In this document: positions 1 through 8,102 of the stretch, piece by piece
Layout of the letters: each line of letters begins with the position of its first letter
How positions within the stretch are numbered: the first letter of the stretch is position 1
Assembly: GCA_002391065.1 (NCBI GenBank)
Contig: DGRP01000008.1
Coordinates: forward strand, 45,829 to 109,828
DNA from: Ruminococcus sp. UBA4385
GTDB lineage: Bacteria > Bacillota_A > Clostridia > Oscillospirales > Ruminococcaceae
DNA: 64,000 bases
Reading direction: 5' to 3'
Position numbers and translations under genes: made by a program
The notes under the pieces: model-generated
Database searches by the model: none
What the model saw: the letters and a program-made list of their open reading frames with translations, nothing else
What the model was told of the DNA's origin: nothing

Positions 1-98
1 AGACAGTGCATACCCATTTCCATAAAGAAAGGTGCTGTATTCTCATCAGCGTCCATAATGTCGCCGATAACTGTATCCTTGGTTACTGTAAAAGCCAT
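1..98 (-). CDS. DUF1858-type redox disulfide protein, N-terminal part
   Basis: The gene runs off the left edge, so only its first 33 or so residues are visible. They read MAFTVTKDTVIGDIM and then a segment ending in MGMHCL, the pattern of DUF1858 (hybrid-cluster-protein-associated redox disulfide) proteins, where this stretch precedes a CxxC pair that would lie outside the window. Such proteins are small, cytosolic and of unclear function, and often accompany redox enzymes in anaerobes. The start is fixed by an AGGAGG at 107-112, eight bases before the ATG. A near-consensus promoter lies upstream. The family call rests on motif recognition only. Confidence 0.75.
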   Translation of the reverse strand, partial: MAFTVTKDTVIGDIMDADENTAPFFMEMGMHC

Positions 99-130
99 TT
101 TCTTATCCTCCTTTTTTGTTCGCTACATCT

Positions 131-159
131 ATTATAACCAATTACAATGCAAATTTCAA
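131..159 (-). promoter_or_regulatory. Sigma-A promoter of the DUF1858-type gene
   Basis: On the reverse strand TTGAAA (154-159) is followed after exactly 17 bp by TATAAT (131-136). Transcription would start near 124 and give a short leader carrying the AGGAGG ribosome-binding site. Confidence 0.8.
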
Positions 160-516
160 TTACCAATCTGTTAACAATACAAGCCCATGAACTATTTATC
201 CACACTATCTTGTGCCGAATTCTCACTCCTGTCCGCACAAGCCCACTGCATTTTGTGGTTTTGTGCAATTCAGACAGTTTTTTTACCGCAAAGATGCTAT
301 ATAAAACGATTTCGGAATCAAAATCGCCAAAGGAAAAATATTTCCGAAGAATTTTCAGAAAATTAACATTTTTTGAAATGTAATAATTAAAATAAGTAAC
401 TAAAAAATATGTAACCGAAAATTAACCCCTCTTTCCAAAGAGCTTCAAGCCTTCCCGAAGGGTTTTGTAAAATCTGACGAAGTTGTTAAAAAAATCCGAC
501 TTTTTGTGAAATTCTA

Positions 517-545
517 TTGACGTATACTATATATTGTGATAAAAT
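517..545 (+). promoter_or_regulatory. Candidate sigma-A promoter upstream of a hairpin
   Basis: TTGACG (517-522), a 17-bp spacer, then TAAAAT (540-545). A start near 552 would place the strong hairpin at 580-618 about 30 bases into the RNA. The transcript could be a short RNA ending at that hairpin or a distal leader of mraZ. Confidence 0.55.
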
Positions 546-579
546 CATTACAGAGGGAAAGCGCCAAGGCGTCATTGCC

Positions 580-627
580 GATGCCCCGGGCAGCTCTTGA
601 AAGGGCTGCAGGGGCATCAAAAATTTT
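580..627 (+). terminator. Strong GC-rich hairpin, possible terminator or small-RNA 3' end
   Basis: GATGCCCC (580-587) pairs with GGGGCATC (611-618), and an inner GCAGC/GCTGC pair extends the stem. The sequence then runs AAAAATTTT. The U-run is short, so termination is uncertain; the RNA stem itself is very stable. Confidence 0.5.
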
Positions 628-777
628 GTCGGTTTTGCATTAACAAAAAGTTTACAAATTACAATTAAGTTACAAAATCCGATAAAATTGTTACAGAAGT
701 TCCGCTAAATCGGCGCTGAAAAATTTGCCTGTCCGAAAAAATTCCCTGTCGAAACCGAGGTTTGGGGAAAATTACTG

Positions 778-806
778 TTGCAATTTTTGGCTCAATAGTG
801 TATAAT
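778..806 (+). promoter_or_regulatory. Promoter of mraZ and the dcw cluster
   Basis: TTGCAA (778-783), 17 bp, TATAAT (801-806). It is the last promoter before mraZ, and the -10 box is inside the repeat array described in the next entry, as expected for autoregulation by MraZ. Confidence 0.75.
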
Positions 807-861
807 GGGTACAAGAAGTGTATTTTAGTGCATTTCTGTGCATAAAAGTGCTTTGCGAGTG
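797..861 (+). promoter_or_regulatory. MraZ-type operator: GTG repeats at 10-bp intervals
   Basis: AGTG begins at 797, 817, 827 and 847, TGTG at 837, and a last AGTG at 858, so the units are 10 bp (once 11 bp) apart. The slot at 807 is degenerate (GGGT). MraZ proteins bind short direct repeats on one helix face upstream of their own gene: TGGGN repeats in E. coli, AAAGTG repeats in Mycoplasma. This array matches that arrangement and overlaps the -10 box and transcription start. Its role as the operator is inferred from position and spacing. Confidence 0.75.
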
Positions 862-887
862 CAAAAATCAGCAGGAGGTGAACGGCT

Positions 888-1316
888 TTGGAGGGCTTAT
901 TGCTCAGCGGACTGAACAATGTAACTATGGACTCAAAAGGGCGTATCACATTCCCTGCGAAATTCCGAGAGGCTCTGGGGAGTCGGTTCACGATAACAAA
1001 GGGTCTTGACGGCTGCTTGTTTGTGTACTCAACGGAGGACTTTGATAAGCTTGGCGAGAAGATCAGGGCTTTGCCTATGGCTAAGGCGAGAACGCTTCAG
1101 AGAACGTTTATGGCATGGGCCTGTGAGGTTGAAACGGACAAGCAGGGGAAGCTGCTGATACCGAAGGAGCTGCGTGAAACGGCAGGCCTTGGGAAGGACA
1201 TTGTAGTGGCAGGTGTTACCGACCGCTGCGAGATATGGGACAAGGCTCGCTGGAATGAATATAATGCAAAAGCCGAAGAAATACTTGCCGAAACGCTTGA
1301 GGGGCTGGACATCTGA
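888..1316 (+). CDS. mraZ: Transcriptional regulator MraZ
   Basis: This is a DNA-binding repressor of the division and cell-wall cluster it heads. It has 142 residues, the normal family length, in two SpoVT/AbrB-like halves. The first carries MDSKGRITFPAKFREALG and the second repeats the pattern as ETDKQGKLLIPKELRE. The start is TTG at 888, seven bases after an excellent AGGAGGTG (873-880). No ATG fits the conserved N-terminus, so low translation from TTG may be deliberate. The stop codon overlaps the ATG of rsmH (TGATG), indicating translational coupling. The likely operator is the repeat array at 797-861. Confidence 0.95.
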   Translation: MEGLLLSGLNNVTMDSKGRITFPAKFREALGSRFTITKGLDGCLFVYSTEDFDKLGEKIRALPMAKARTLQRTFMAWACEVETDKQGKLLIPKELRETAGLGKDIVVAGVTDRCEIWDKARWNEYNAKAEEILAETLEGLDI

Positions 1317-2266
1317 TGGAATTCGAGCATATACCCGTGCTTCTTGAGGAAGTGCTCGAGGGACTGGATATTAAGGCTGACGGTGTTTACTTTGACGGCA
1401 CTGTGGGCGGTGCGGGACACTCGCTGAGGATAGCTCAGAGGCTCGACCCCGAAAAGGGCGGAAGGCTTCTCTGCTCGGACAGGGATCCGGAGGCTGCAAA
1501 TGTTGCAAGAGAGAGGCTTAAAGGGCTGCCTGCGCAGGTGTTCGACGGAAACTATGATGAGGTTGACCGCTTTCTTGAAGAAGCAGGTGTTGACGGACTT
1601 GACGGGATACTGCTTGATCTCGGAGTTTCGTCTTATCAGCTTGATAATGCGGAGAGGGGCTTTTCGTACCACAATGACGCTCCGCTTGATATGAGGATGT
1701 CATCGAACGGCCTTTCGGCAAGAGATGTTGTGAATGAGTATGAGCAGAAAAGGCTCATGAAGATACTTTTTGACTACGGCGAAGAGAAATTTGCGCCGAG
1801 GATAGCGCAGGCTATCGTGAAGAGACGTGAGCAGGCCCCGATAGAGACTACGGGAGAGCTTGCTGAGATCGTCAGGAGCGCTGTGCCGCAGAAGGCAAGG
1901 CGTGATAAAAATCCATGCAAGAAAACGTTTCAGGCAATAAGGATCGAGGTAAACGATGAGTTCGGGCACCTTGACACCGCCCTTGACAAGTGCTTCGATG
2001 CGCTGAATGCAGGCGGAAGACTCTGCGTGATAACGTTTCATTCGTTAGAGGACAGGATAGTTAAGCAGAGGTTTAAGACCTTTACTCAGGGCTGTATCTG
2101 TCCGCCCGATTTTCCGCAGTGCGTCTGCGGAAGAACTCCAAGCGGAAGGCTTGTGACCAGAAAGCCCGTTGAGGCAAGTGCCGAGGAGCTTGAGCGCAAC
2201 AGCAGAAGCAGAAGCGCAAAGCTTCGGGTGATAGAAAAGCTTGGAGAGAGACAGCCGATCGTTTAA
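1316..2266 (+). CDS. rsmH: 16S rRNA (cytosine-1402-N4)-methyltransferase RsmH
   Basis: RsmH (MraW) transfers a methyl group from S-adenosylmethionine to N4 of C1402 in the decoding centre of 16S rRNA. The 316-residue protein has family length. It begins HIPVLLEEVLEGL and has the SAM-binding loop FDGTVGGAGHS near residues 27-37, the LDLGVSSYQLD block near residue 100, and the late motif ITFHSLEDRIVKQ near residue 240. The ATG overlaps the mraZ stop. It is second in the dcw cluster, its usual place. Confidence 0.97.
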   Translation: MEFEHIPVLLEEVLEGLDIKADGVYFDGTVGGAGHSLRIAQRLDPEKGGRLLCSDRDPEAANVARERLKGLPAQVFDGNYDEVDRFLEEAGVDGLDGILLDLGVSSYQLDNAERGFSYHNDAPLDMRMSSNGLSARDVVNEYEQKRLMKILFDYGEEKFAPRIAQAIVKRREQAPIETTGELAEIVRSAVPQKARRDKNPCKKTFQAIRIEVNDEFGHLDTALDKCFDALNAGGRLCVITFHSLEDRIVKQRFKTFTQGCICPPDFPQCVCGRTPSGRLVTRKPVEASAEELERNSRSRSAKLRVIEKLGERQPIV

Positions 2267-2287
2267 CGGCAGATCAGAGGTGATTTT

Positions 2288-2749
2288 ATGGCAAAGATAC
2301 ATAACCTGGCTTACGATTACGCACAGGAGCCTCAGACTGAAGAGGCAGTACAGCCCAAGGTGTCTCCGAAGCCGAAGCACAAGAGAGCTTCGGTGCTGGG
2401 AGTGCTTGCGCTTTCGGTAATTGCGCTGGCTTTGTTCTCTGCTATGATGTTCGGAAGGGTTGAGATCTCAAAGCTCATCTCCGAGCAGACAACTCAGCTT
2501 GAAGAGCTTGAAAAGCTCCAGAGCGAGAATATAAGCTTACAGTCTGAGCTTGCTCAGAAGAAAAATATGACAAAGGTCGAGGAATATGCAGAAGAAAAGC
2601 TCGGCTTGCAGAAGCTCGACAAGACACAGACCGAGTATATACGGCTCGAAACACAGGACAAGGCATCGGTGGTCAAGAATGATGATGACAATGTGTTTGT
2701 CAGAATAAAGAACTGGTTCGGCTCGGTGCTGGAATATATCGGACTATAG
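2288..2749 (+). CDS. ftsL: Cell division protein FtsL
   Basis: FtsL is a small bitopic divisome protein that pairs with FtsB/DivIC and FtsQ/DivIB and helps activate septal wall synthesis. The 153-residue product has a basic cytoplasmic N-terminus and one membrane segment near residues 38-60. A heptad-type coiled coil follows (about 60-115, rich in L, E, K and Q), then a short acidic and aromatic tail. FtsL diverges strongly in sequence, so the call rests on topology, length and position between rsmH and the transpeptidase gene. AGAGGTG lies just before the ATG. Confidence 0.85.
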   Translation: MAKIHNLAYDYAQEPQTEEAVQPKVSPKPKHKRASVLGVLALSVIALALFSAMMFGRVEISKLISEQTTQLEELEKLQSENISLQSELAQKKNMTKVEEYAEEKLGLQKLDKTQTEYIRLETQDKASVVKNDDDNVFVRIKNWFGSVLEYIGL

Positions 2750-2872
2750 TGAATAAAATACTTAATGGGAAAGTTAGGGACATTTACTTGTGCTTAGCTT
2801 TCTTGTTCTATATGATTTTATGACGCAAGAGAGAAAATGCGTCCCTTATGCAAAGATTTTGAGGAGAAAACT

Positions 2873-5206
2873 ATGTCAAAAAGACCCACAGCCATAATGA
2901 AAAGAAGGCTTACAATCTGGCTTACGATACCGTTTGCGGTACTGCTCGTTTATATCGTGATCACGATATTCACCGTATCGGTCAAGGACGGAAAAAAATG
3001 GCAGACGCTTGCTAATTCACAGCAGCTGCAGAGCACCTCTGTATCGGCGGCAAGAGGCACTATCTATGACAGAAACGGTACGGTGCTTGCTCAGAGCGCA
3101 ACAGTCTATACCGTGTATGTTGACCCTAAAATGCTGGAAGGGATACTCGAAAACAAGGACAAAACGATAAAAGAGCTTAAAGATGCTATCGCAACCGAGG
3201 AGAGCGACAAGGAAAGAGCTGCCTATCAGGAGCAGCTTGACAAAACGCTCAGCTCAAAGGAGAGCCTTGATAAGCTTGTTGAGTTCCTCTCGCTGACGCT
3301 TGAGATAGACACCGCTGAAATGCGTGAGAAGCTCACCGATACCAGCACTCAGTACATCGTGCTGAAAAAAGAGGTCGAAAAGACCCTTGCTGACAAGATT
3401 GAGAAAAAGCTGAATGAGCTTGACCTCGACGGTGTAAGGTGCGACCCCACCACAAAGAGAATATATCCCGAAAATTCGCTGGCAGCGAACGTGCTCGGAC
3501 ATACCGACTATGACGGAAACGGTATTTACGGACTTGAAGCCTACTATGATGACTACCTCGCAGGTGTTGACGGAAGAGTTATCACTGCGAAGGCAAATGA
3601 CGGCACCGAGATACCCTACCGCTACAAACAGGCTTATGAGGCTCAGGACGGAGATAACCTCACGCTGAACCTTGATGCGAATATGCAGTACGTCCTCGAA
3701 AAGGAGCTGCAGGCAGCTTACGAGAAAAACCGGCCTACCGACAGGATATGCGGCATTATCATGAACCCGAAAACAGGTGCGGTATACGCTATGGCGACCT
3801 GCTACAGCTATGACCCGAATGAGCCTGCTCACATTACCGATGATGCTGCCGCCGAAAAGCTTTCGGGGCTTGATGAGAACAGCGATGCCTACCACGATAT
3901 CGCTCTTGATGCATGGAGCACTCAGTGGAAAAACAAGGCTATCTCCGAGACCTATAACCCCGGCTCGGTATTCAAGGTAATTGTCGGTGCTTCGGCAGTT
4001 GAGGAAAAGGTCATCGACCTTGATGAGACCTTCCCCTGCAACACCGTTATTCAGGTCGAGGACACCTCGTTCCACTGCTGGTCAACTACCGACCACGGCC
4101 CTCAGAACCTCGCACTTGCAATGCTCAACTCCTGCAACCCTGTATTCGTACAGATAGGTCAGAAGCTCGGCGACAAGAAGTTCGACCAGTATTTCAGTGC
4201 CTTCGGCTTCAGAGAGCTCACAGGCATAGACCTCCCCGGCGAGGTAAATTCAATCAACATAAACCTTACGGATTACGGCCCTGTTGAGCTTGCTTCAAGC
4301 TCCTTCGGTCAGACCAATAAGGTCACTCCGATACAGATGATAACCGCCTACAGCGCCTGCGTTAACGGCGGATACCTTGTTCAGCCGCAGGTGGTTGACA
4401 GGATAACAGACGCTAACGGAAACGTTGTAAAGGACAACGACACCGTCATCAAAAGACAGGTAATTTCGGAAGAGACCTCAGCTACAATGAGAGAGATACT
4501 CAAGGGCGTTGTTGAAGGTCAGCCCGATTCAAACTGCTATATCAAGGGCTACAGCATCGGCGGAAAGTCGGGTACCTCACAGAAGCTTGATGAGGACCCC
4601 AAGGGCGAGACCTATGTATCTTCATACTGTGCCTTCGCTCCTGCCGAGGATCCCGAGATAATAATGCTCGTCATGGTAGACCACCCGACAGGTGAGCAGT
4701 TCTACGGAAGTCAGGTAGCTGCCCCTATCTGCGTGAACGTACTCAAGGATGTTCTTCCTTACATGGGAATGTTCCCCGAGTACACAGCAGAGGAGCTCGC
4801 TGAGCTTCAGGTAAGCGTGCCGAACGTTGAGTATTACGAGCTTGACGAGGCGACCAAGACGCTTGAAGACCTCGGACTTGAAGTCAAGGTTATGGGCGAG
4901 GGCAATACAGTAAAGGCTCAGATACCTGCATCTGTAAAGGTCGAAAGCGGAAGCTCGGTAGTTCTTTATACCGAGGATAACACCGAGTATGAGACCGTCA
5001 CAGTGCCGAATCTGAAGGGACTGACTAAAGAGCAGGCGAAAAACACGCTTGCCGATTACGGTCTGAACCTTACGGCCGAGGGCTCGGGCAGTGACGAGGA
5101 AAACGCCTACGCAAAAGACGATCAGAGCGTTGAAGCAGGAAAACGTGTACCTATGGGTACGGCGATCTCAGTAACCTTCGGTCCTGCCGAGGTAGGCTCA
5201 CAGTAA
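2873..5206 (+). CDS. Class B penicillin-binding protein with two PASTA domains (FtsI/SpoVD type)
   Basis: This membrane-anchored transpeptidase cross-links septal or spore-cortex peptidoglycan, working with the SEDS protein encoded downstream. An N-terminal membrane segment (about residues 15-37) is followed by the dimerisation region. The transpeptidase domain has the nucleophile motif SVFK (near 365), SCN (near 420) and KSGT (near 564). Two C-terminal PASTA modules begin near 646 and 711 with VPN signatures. PASTA repeats on a dcw-cluster PBP are typical of SpoVD and PBP2b/2x in Gram-positives. The ATG at 2873 is preferred over one at 2837 because GAGGAG (2861-2866) lies six bases before it. 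FtsI and SpoVD cannot be told apart here. Confidence 0.93.
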   Translation: MSKRPTAIMKRRLTIWLTIPFAVLLVYIVITIFTVSVKDGKKWQTLANSQQLQSTSVSAARGTIYDRNGTVLAQSATVYTVYVDPKMLEGILENKDKTIKELKDAIATEESDKERAAYQEQLDKTLSSKESLDKLVEFLSLTLEIDTAEMREKLTDTSTQYIVLKKEVEKTLADKIEKKLNELDLDGVRCDPTTKRIYPENSLAANVLGHTDYDGNGIYGLEAYYDDYLAGVDGRVITAKANDGTEIPYRYKQAYEAQDGDNLTLNLDANMQYVLEKELQAAYEKNRPTDRICGIIMNPKTGAVYAMATCYSYDPNEPAHITDDAAAEKLSGLDENSDAYHDIALDAWSTQWKNKAISETYNPGSVFKVIVGASAVEEKVIDLDETFPCNTVIQVEDTSFHCWSTTDHGPQNLALAMLNSCNPVFVQIGQKLGDKKFDQYFSAFGFRELTGIDLPGEVNSININLTDYGPVELASSSFGQTNKVTPIQMITAYSACVNGGYLVQPQVVDRITDANGNVVKDNDTVIKRQVISEETSATMREILKGVVEGQPDSNCYIKGYSIGGKSGTSQKLDEDPKGETYVSSYCAFAPAEDPEIIMLVMVDHPTGEQFYGSQVAAPICVNVLKDVLPYMGMFPEYTAEELAELQVSVPNVEYYELDEATKTLEDLGLEVKVMGEGNTVKAQIPASVKVESGSSVVLYTEDNTEYETVTVPNLKGLTKEQAKNTLADYGLNLTAEGSGSDEENAYAKDDQSVEAGKRVPMGTAISVTFGPAEVGSQ

Positions 5207-5212
5207 GACATC

Positions 5213-5251
5213 AAAAGGAGGAAGCGTACAGCAGTACGCCGCAGAATTATG
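5213..5251 (+). promoter_or_regulatory. murE ribosome-binding site separated from its ATG by a hairpin
   Basis: A very strong AAAAGGAGG (5213-5221) lies 27 bases before the murE ATG, much too far for normal initiation. Between them GCGTAC (5224-5229) pairs with GTACGC (5234-5239) around the tetraloop AGCA. Folding removes 16 bases and restores a spacing of about 11. No closer Shine-Dalgarno sequence or better in-frame start is visible; an ATT codon at 5246 is the nearest non-standard alternative. Confidence 0.6.
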
Positions 5252-6697
5252 AAGCTATATGAACTGATAGAGGGTCTTGCAGAGACCACTCTGGAAAACA
5301 TCGAAATAACTGACGTCACCAGCGACACAAGAAAAGAAATATCGAATGGCGCAATGTTCGTCTGCATTAAAGGCAATACCTTCGACGGCCATGATGCGGC
5401 TAAGGATATGATTGCAAAGGGCTGTTCGGTAATTATCTGCGAAAGGGACCTGGGACTTGACTGCCAGATAATAGTTAAGGACACAAGAGAGACCTATGTA
5501 AGGCTCTGCGAGGCATGGTTCGGCCACCCTGAAAGAGAGCTCTCGCTCATCGGTGTTACGGGCACAAACGGAAAGACAACCATCACTACGGTTCTCAAGC
5601 AGGTGCTTACCGATATGGGCTGCAAGATAGGTCTTATCGGCACTTGCCAGAATGAAATAGGCGATACTATATACCCCACTGCAAGAACTACTCCCGAGCC
5701 ATACGATCTGTATGAGCTTCTGAGAAAAATGGCAGACGCCAAGTGCGATTATGTTATCATGGAAGCATCATCTCAGGGACTGGAGCAGAAAAGACTTGCA
5801 GGCTGTCACTTCAAGGTTGGCGTGTTTACAAATCTTACTCAGGATCACCTTGATGTTCACGGCACTATGGAGAACTACTATCAGGCCAAGAAAATACTGT
5901 TTTCGATATCGGACAATGCTATAATCAATATAGACGATGACTACGGCAAACGCTATCTCTCGGAGATTAGCTGTCCTGCAAAGACATATTCCTGCTGTGA
6001 AAAGGCCGATTTCACCGCCGAGGACATACTCCTGTCCACCAGCGGAGTGACCTATGTGTTCTCGGACGGAAAGAAAAAGCATAATGTACGCTTCAATATG
6101 CCCGGACTTTTCAATGTGTCGAACTCGCTTGCGGTGATAGCCTGCTGCGAAACGCTCGGCTACTCCCCCGATGCGAGCATACGGGCTCTCGCCAAAACAG
6201 GCGGCGTAAGGGGCAGAGCAGAGGTCGTACCCACAGGGCGTGACTTCACCGTTATCTGTGACTATGCTCATACACCTGACGCTCTTGCAAATGTGCTCTC
6301 CGCTATCAGAGAGGGCGCCAACGGAAAGGTCAAGTGCCTGTTCGGCTGCGGCGGAAACAGAGATGCCGCAAAAAGGCCTCTCATGGCAGCAGCAGCGGCA
6401 GACAATGCTGATTTTCTTATAATCACCTCTGACAACCCGAGAAATGAAGACCCCGATGACATCATAGATGACCTTATGAAGGGCCTTGAAGGAAAGAATA
6501 CTCCGTACATAAGGATAACCGACAGACGTGAGGCTATCCACTGGGCAGTTAAAAATGCCGAGAAAAATGACATAATCGTACTCGCAGGCAAGGGTCATGA
6601 GGACTATCAGATACTTGCAGGCGGAGTAAAGATCCACTTTGACGAAAGAGAGGTCGTAGCGGAAGCGCTTGAAGAGCTCCCGCAGGCTGAAAGATAG
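5249..6697 (+). CDS. murE: UDP-MurNAc-L-Ala-D-Glu:meso-diaminopimelate ligase
   Basis: This ATP-dependent cytosolic ligase adds the third residue to the peptidoglycan stem peptide. The 482-residue protein has the family's three domains. The N-terminal UDP-binding region has the DTRKEISNGAMFVCIKG block. The ATP site GVTGTNGKTT lies near residues 101-110. The C-terminal ligase domain carries DNPR near 394-397, the signature of enzymes that use meso-diaminopimelate rather than lysine. It also has the GKGHEDYQ block. The start is unusual because the ribosome-binding site is distant (see the site entry). Confidence 0.96.
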   Translation: MKLYELIEGLAETTLENIEITDVTSDTRKEISNGAMFVCIKGNTFDGHDAAKDMIAKGCSVIICERDLGLDCQIIVKDTRETYVRLCEAWFGHPERELSLIGVTGTNGKTTITTVLKQVLTDMGCKIGLIGTCQNEIGDTIYPTARTTPEPYDLYELLRKMADAKCDYVIMEASSQGLEQKRLAGCHFKVGVFTNLTQDHLDVHGTMENYYQAKKILFSISDNAIINIDDDYGKRYLSEISCPAKTYSCCEKADFTAEDILLSTSGVTYVFSDGKKKHNVRFNMPGLFNVSNSLAVIACCETLGYSPDASIRALAKTGGVRGRAEVVPTGRDFTVICDYAHTPDALANVLSAIREGANGKVKCLFGCGGNRDAAKRPLMAAAAADNADFLIITSDNPRNEDPDDIIDDLMKGLEGKNTPYIRITDRREAIHWAVKNAEKNDIIVLAGKGHEDYQILAGGVKIHFDEREVVAEALEELPQAER

Positions 6698-6722
6698 AAA
6701 TTCCAACCTTTGAAGAAAGGCG

Positions 6723-8102
6723 ATGAACAAAAGAATGGAAACCATGACCCTGAAAGAGATAATATCCGCAGTACACGGAAGCTACGGCTTTCCTGCCGAT
6801 GTACCCGTCACTGAGGTTTCAACCGACACAAGAACCATTTCAAAGGGCTCTGTGTTCGTGGCACTGAAGGGCGCAAACTTCGACGGCCATGACTATGCAG
6901 CAAAGGCAATGGAGCTTGGCGCTGAGGCAGTCATCACCGAGAAGCCCGTAGAGGGTGCAAGGTGCATTATAGTTGACTCCACAGGAAAGGCTCTGCTTGA
7001 TGCGGCAGGTTACTACAGGTCAAAGTTTGATATTAAGCTTGTGGGTATCACGGGCAGCGTGGGAAAGACAACAACTAAGGATATGATAGCCTGCGTTCTG
7101 TCGCAGAGGTTCAGAACTCTGAAAACTCAGGCCAATCACAATAATGAGATCGGTATGCCGAAAACACTTTTCGGGCTTGACAAGAGCTGCGAAGCCGCAG
7201 TCATTGAAATGGGTATGAACCATGCAGGCGAAATATCTAGAATGTCAATGAGCGCTCAGCCCGATGTTGCGGTAATTACAAATATCGGAGTTTCGCATAT
7301 TGAGAACCTAGGCTCTCAGGAGAATATCCTCAAGGCTAAGCTTGAGATACTCGACGGCGCTAAGTATAACGCTCCGCTTATTCTTTCAAGAGATGACAAG
7401 CTTCTGTACACCCTGAAGGAAAAGCTCGACAGACCGCTTATGTATTACTCGCTGAACAAAAAGGACTGCGATGTTTATGCTTTCGATGTGAAGCTTTCAA
7501 GCGAGGGTGTAGGCTTCGATATAAACTACAAGGGCGAGAAGCTCCATGCTGAGCTGCAGTGCCCGGGTGAGCACAATGTCAGAAATGCTCTTGCAGCATT
7601 CTGCGTGGGTGTTACCCTCGGAATGGAAACTGATAAGATAATAGCAGGACTTTCGGAATTCAAGCCCGAAGGACTGAGACAGAATATCGTCAGAAAAGAC
7701 GGTATCACATATATAGTGGACTGCTACAATGCAGCTCCGGATTCAATGAAGGCAGCTCTCTCGCTGCTTGCAAGCTCGGATACAAAGGGCAGGCGCTTCT
7801 GCCTGCTGGCTGATATGCTGGAGCTTGGAAAAAACACAAGAACATACCACAAAAACGTAGGTGAAATGGTGTCCTCCTCAAAGGCGGACAGACTTTACAC
7901 CTTCGGAGAGAATTCGCAGTTTTATATTGACGGGGCAGTTAAAAAGGGCTTCCCTGCCGATGCCTGCGAGCGCTTTGAGAGCAGAGAGGCTATGGCCAAA
8001 AGGCTCTCGGGAGAGCTTCGGGAGGGCGACTGCGTGCTCCTTAAAGGAAGCCGTGGAATGAAGCTTGAAGAGGTATTCAAGGCTCTTACAGAGAAGTCAT
8101 GA
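6723..8102 (+). CDS. murF: UDP-MurNAc-tripeptide:D-Ala-D-Ala ligase
   Basis: MurF adds D-alanyl-D-alanine to complete the UDP-MurNAc pentapeptide. The 459-residue protein shows DTRTISKGSVFVALKG in the N-domain and the ATP-binding loop ITGSVGKTTTKD near residue 109. It also has the HNNEIGMPKTL and VIEMGMNHAGEI blocks, with a late DCYNAAPDSM motif. ATG codons at 6723, 6735 and 6744 are all in frame. GAAAGG ends only two bases before the first, so 6735 or 6744 (the latter giving MTLKEI) may be the true start. The end overlaps the next gene by four bases (ATGA). Confidence 0.95.
   Translation: MNKRMETMTLKEIISAVHGSYGFPADVPVTEVSTDTRTISKGSVFVALKGANFDGHDYAAKAMELGAEAVITEKPVEGARCIIVDSTGKALLDAAGYYRSKFDIKLVGITGSVGKTTTKDMIACVLSQRFRTLKTQANHNNEIGMPKTLFGLDKSCEAAVIEMGMNHAGEISRMSMSAQPDVAVITNIGVSHIENLGSQENILKAKLEILDGAKYNAPLILSRDDKLLYTLKEKLDRPLMYYSLNKKDCDVYAFDVKLSSEGVGFDINYKGEKLHAELQCPGEHNVRNALAAFCVGVTLGMETDKIIAGLSEFKPEGLRQNIVRKDGITYIVDCYNAAPDSMKAALSLLASSDTKGRRFCLLADMLELGKNTRTYHKNVGEMVSSSKADRLYTFGENSQFYIDGAVKKGFPADACERFESREAMAKRLSGELREGDCVLLKGSRGMKLEEVFKALTEKS

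Larger units (their letters stand above)
113..887. other. Long regulatory gap between the divergent DUF1858-type gene and mraZ
   Basis: This 775-base stretch is AT-rich and has no credible gene. A 78-codon open frame at 147-383 lacks a ribosome-binding site and has no recognisable product. The gap holds one reverse promoter (131-159), two forward promoters (517-545 and 778-806), a strong hairpin (580-618) and a 10-bp-periodic repeat array before mraZ. Nothing is assigned at 160-516. Confidence 0.6.

Noticed and set aside
147..383. Small forward gene of 78 codons in the left intergenic gap
   Set aside because: No ribosome-binding site, AT-driven composition and no recognisable product.
797..861. 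CRISPR-like repeat array
   Set aside because: Units are only four bases at 10-bp intervals with no spacers; the pattern and position fit an MraZ operator.
3254..4075. Long reverse-strand open frame of about 270 codons opposite the PBP gene
   Set aside because: It has no ribosome-binding site or recognisable product and lies entirely antisense to conserved transpeptidase sequence; it is a codon-bias shadow.
5768..6745. Reverse-strand open frame of about 325 codons opposite murE
   Set aside because: Antisense to a highly conserved ligase gene, without start signals or protein family features.
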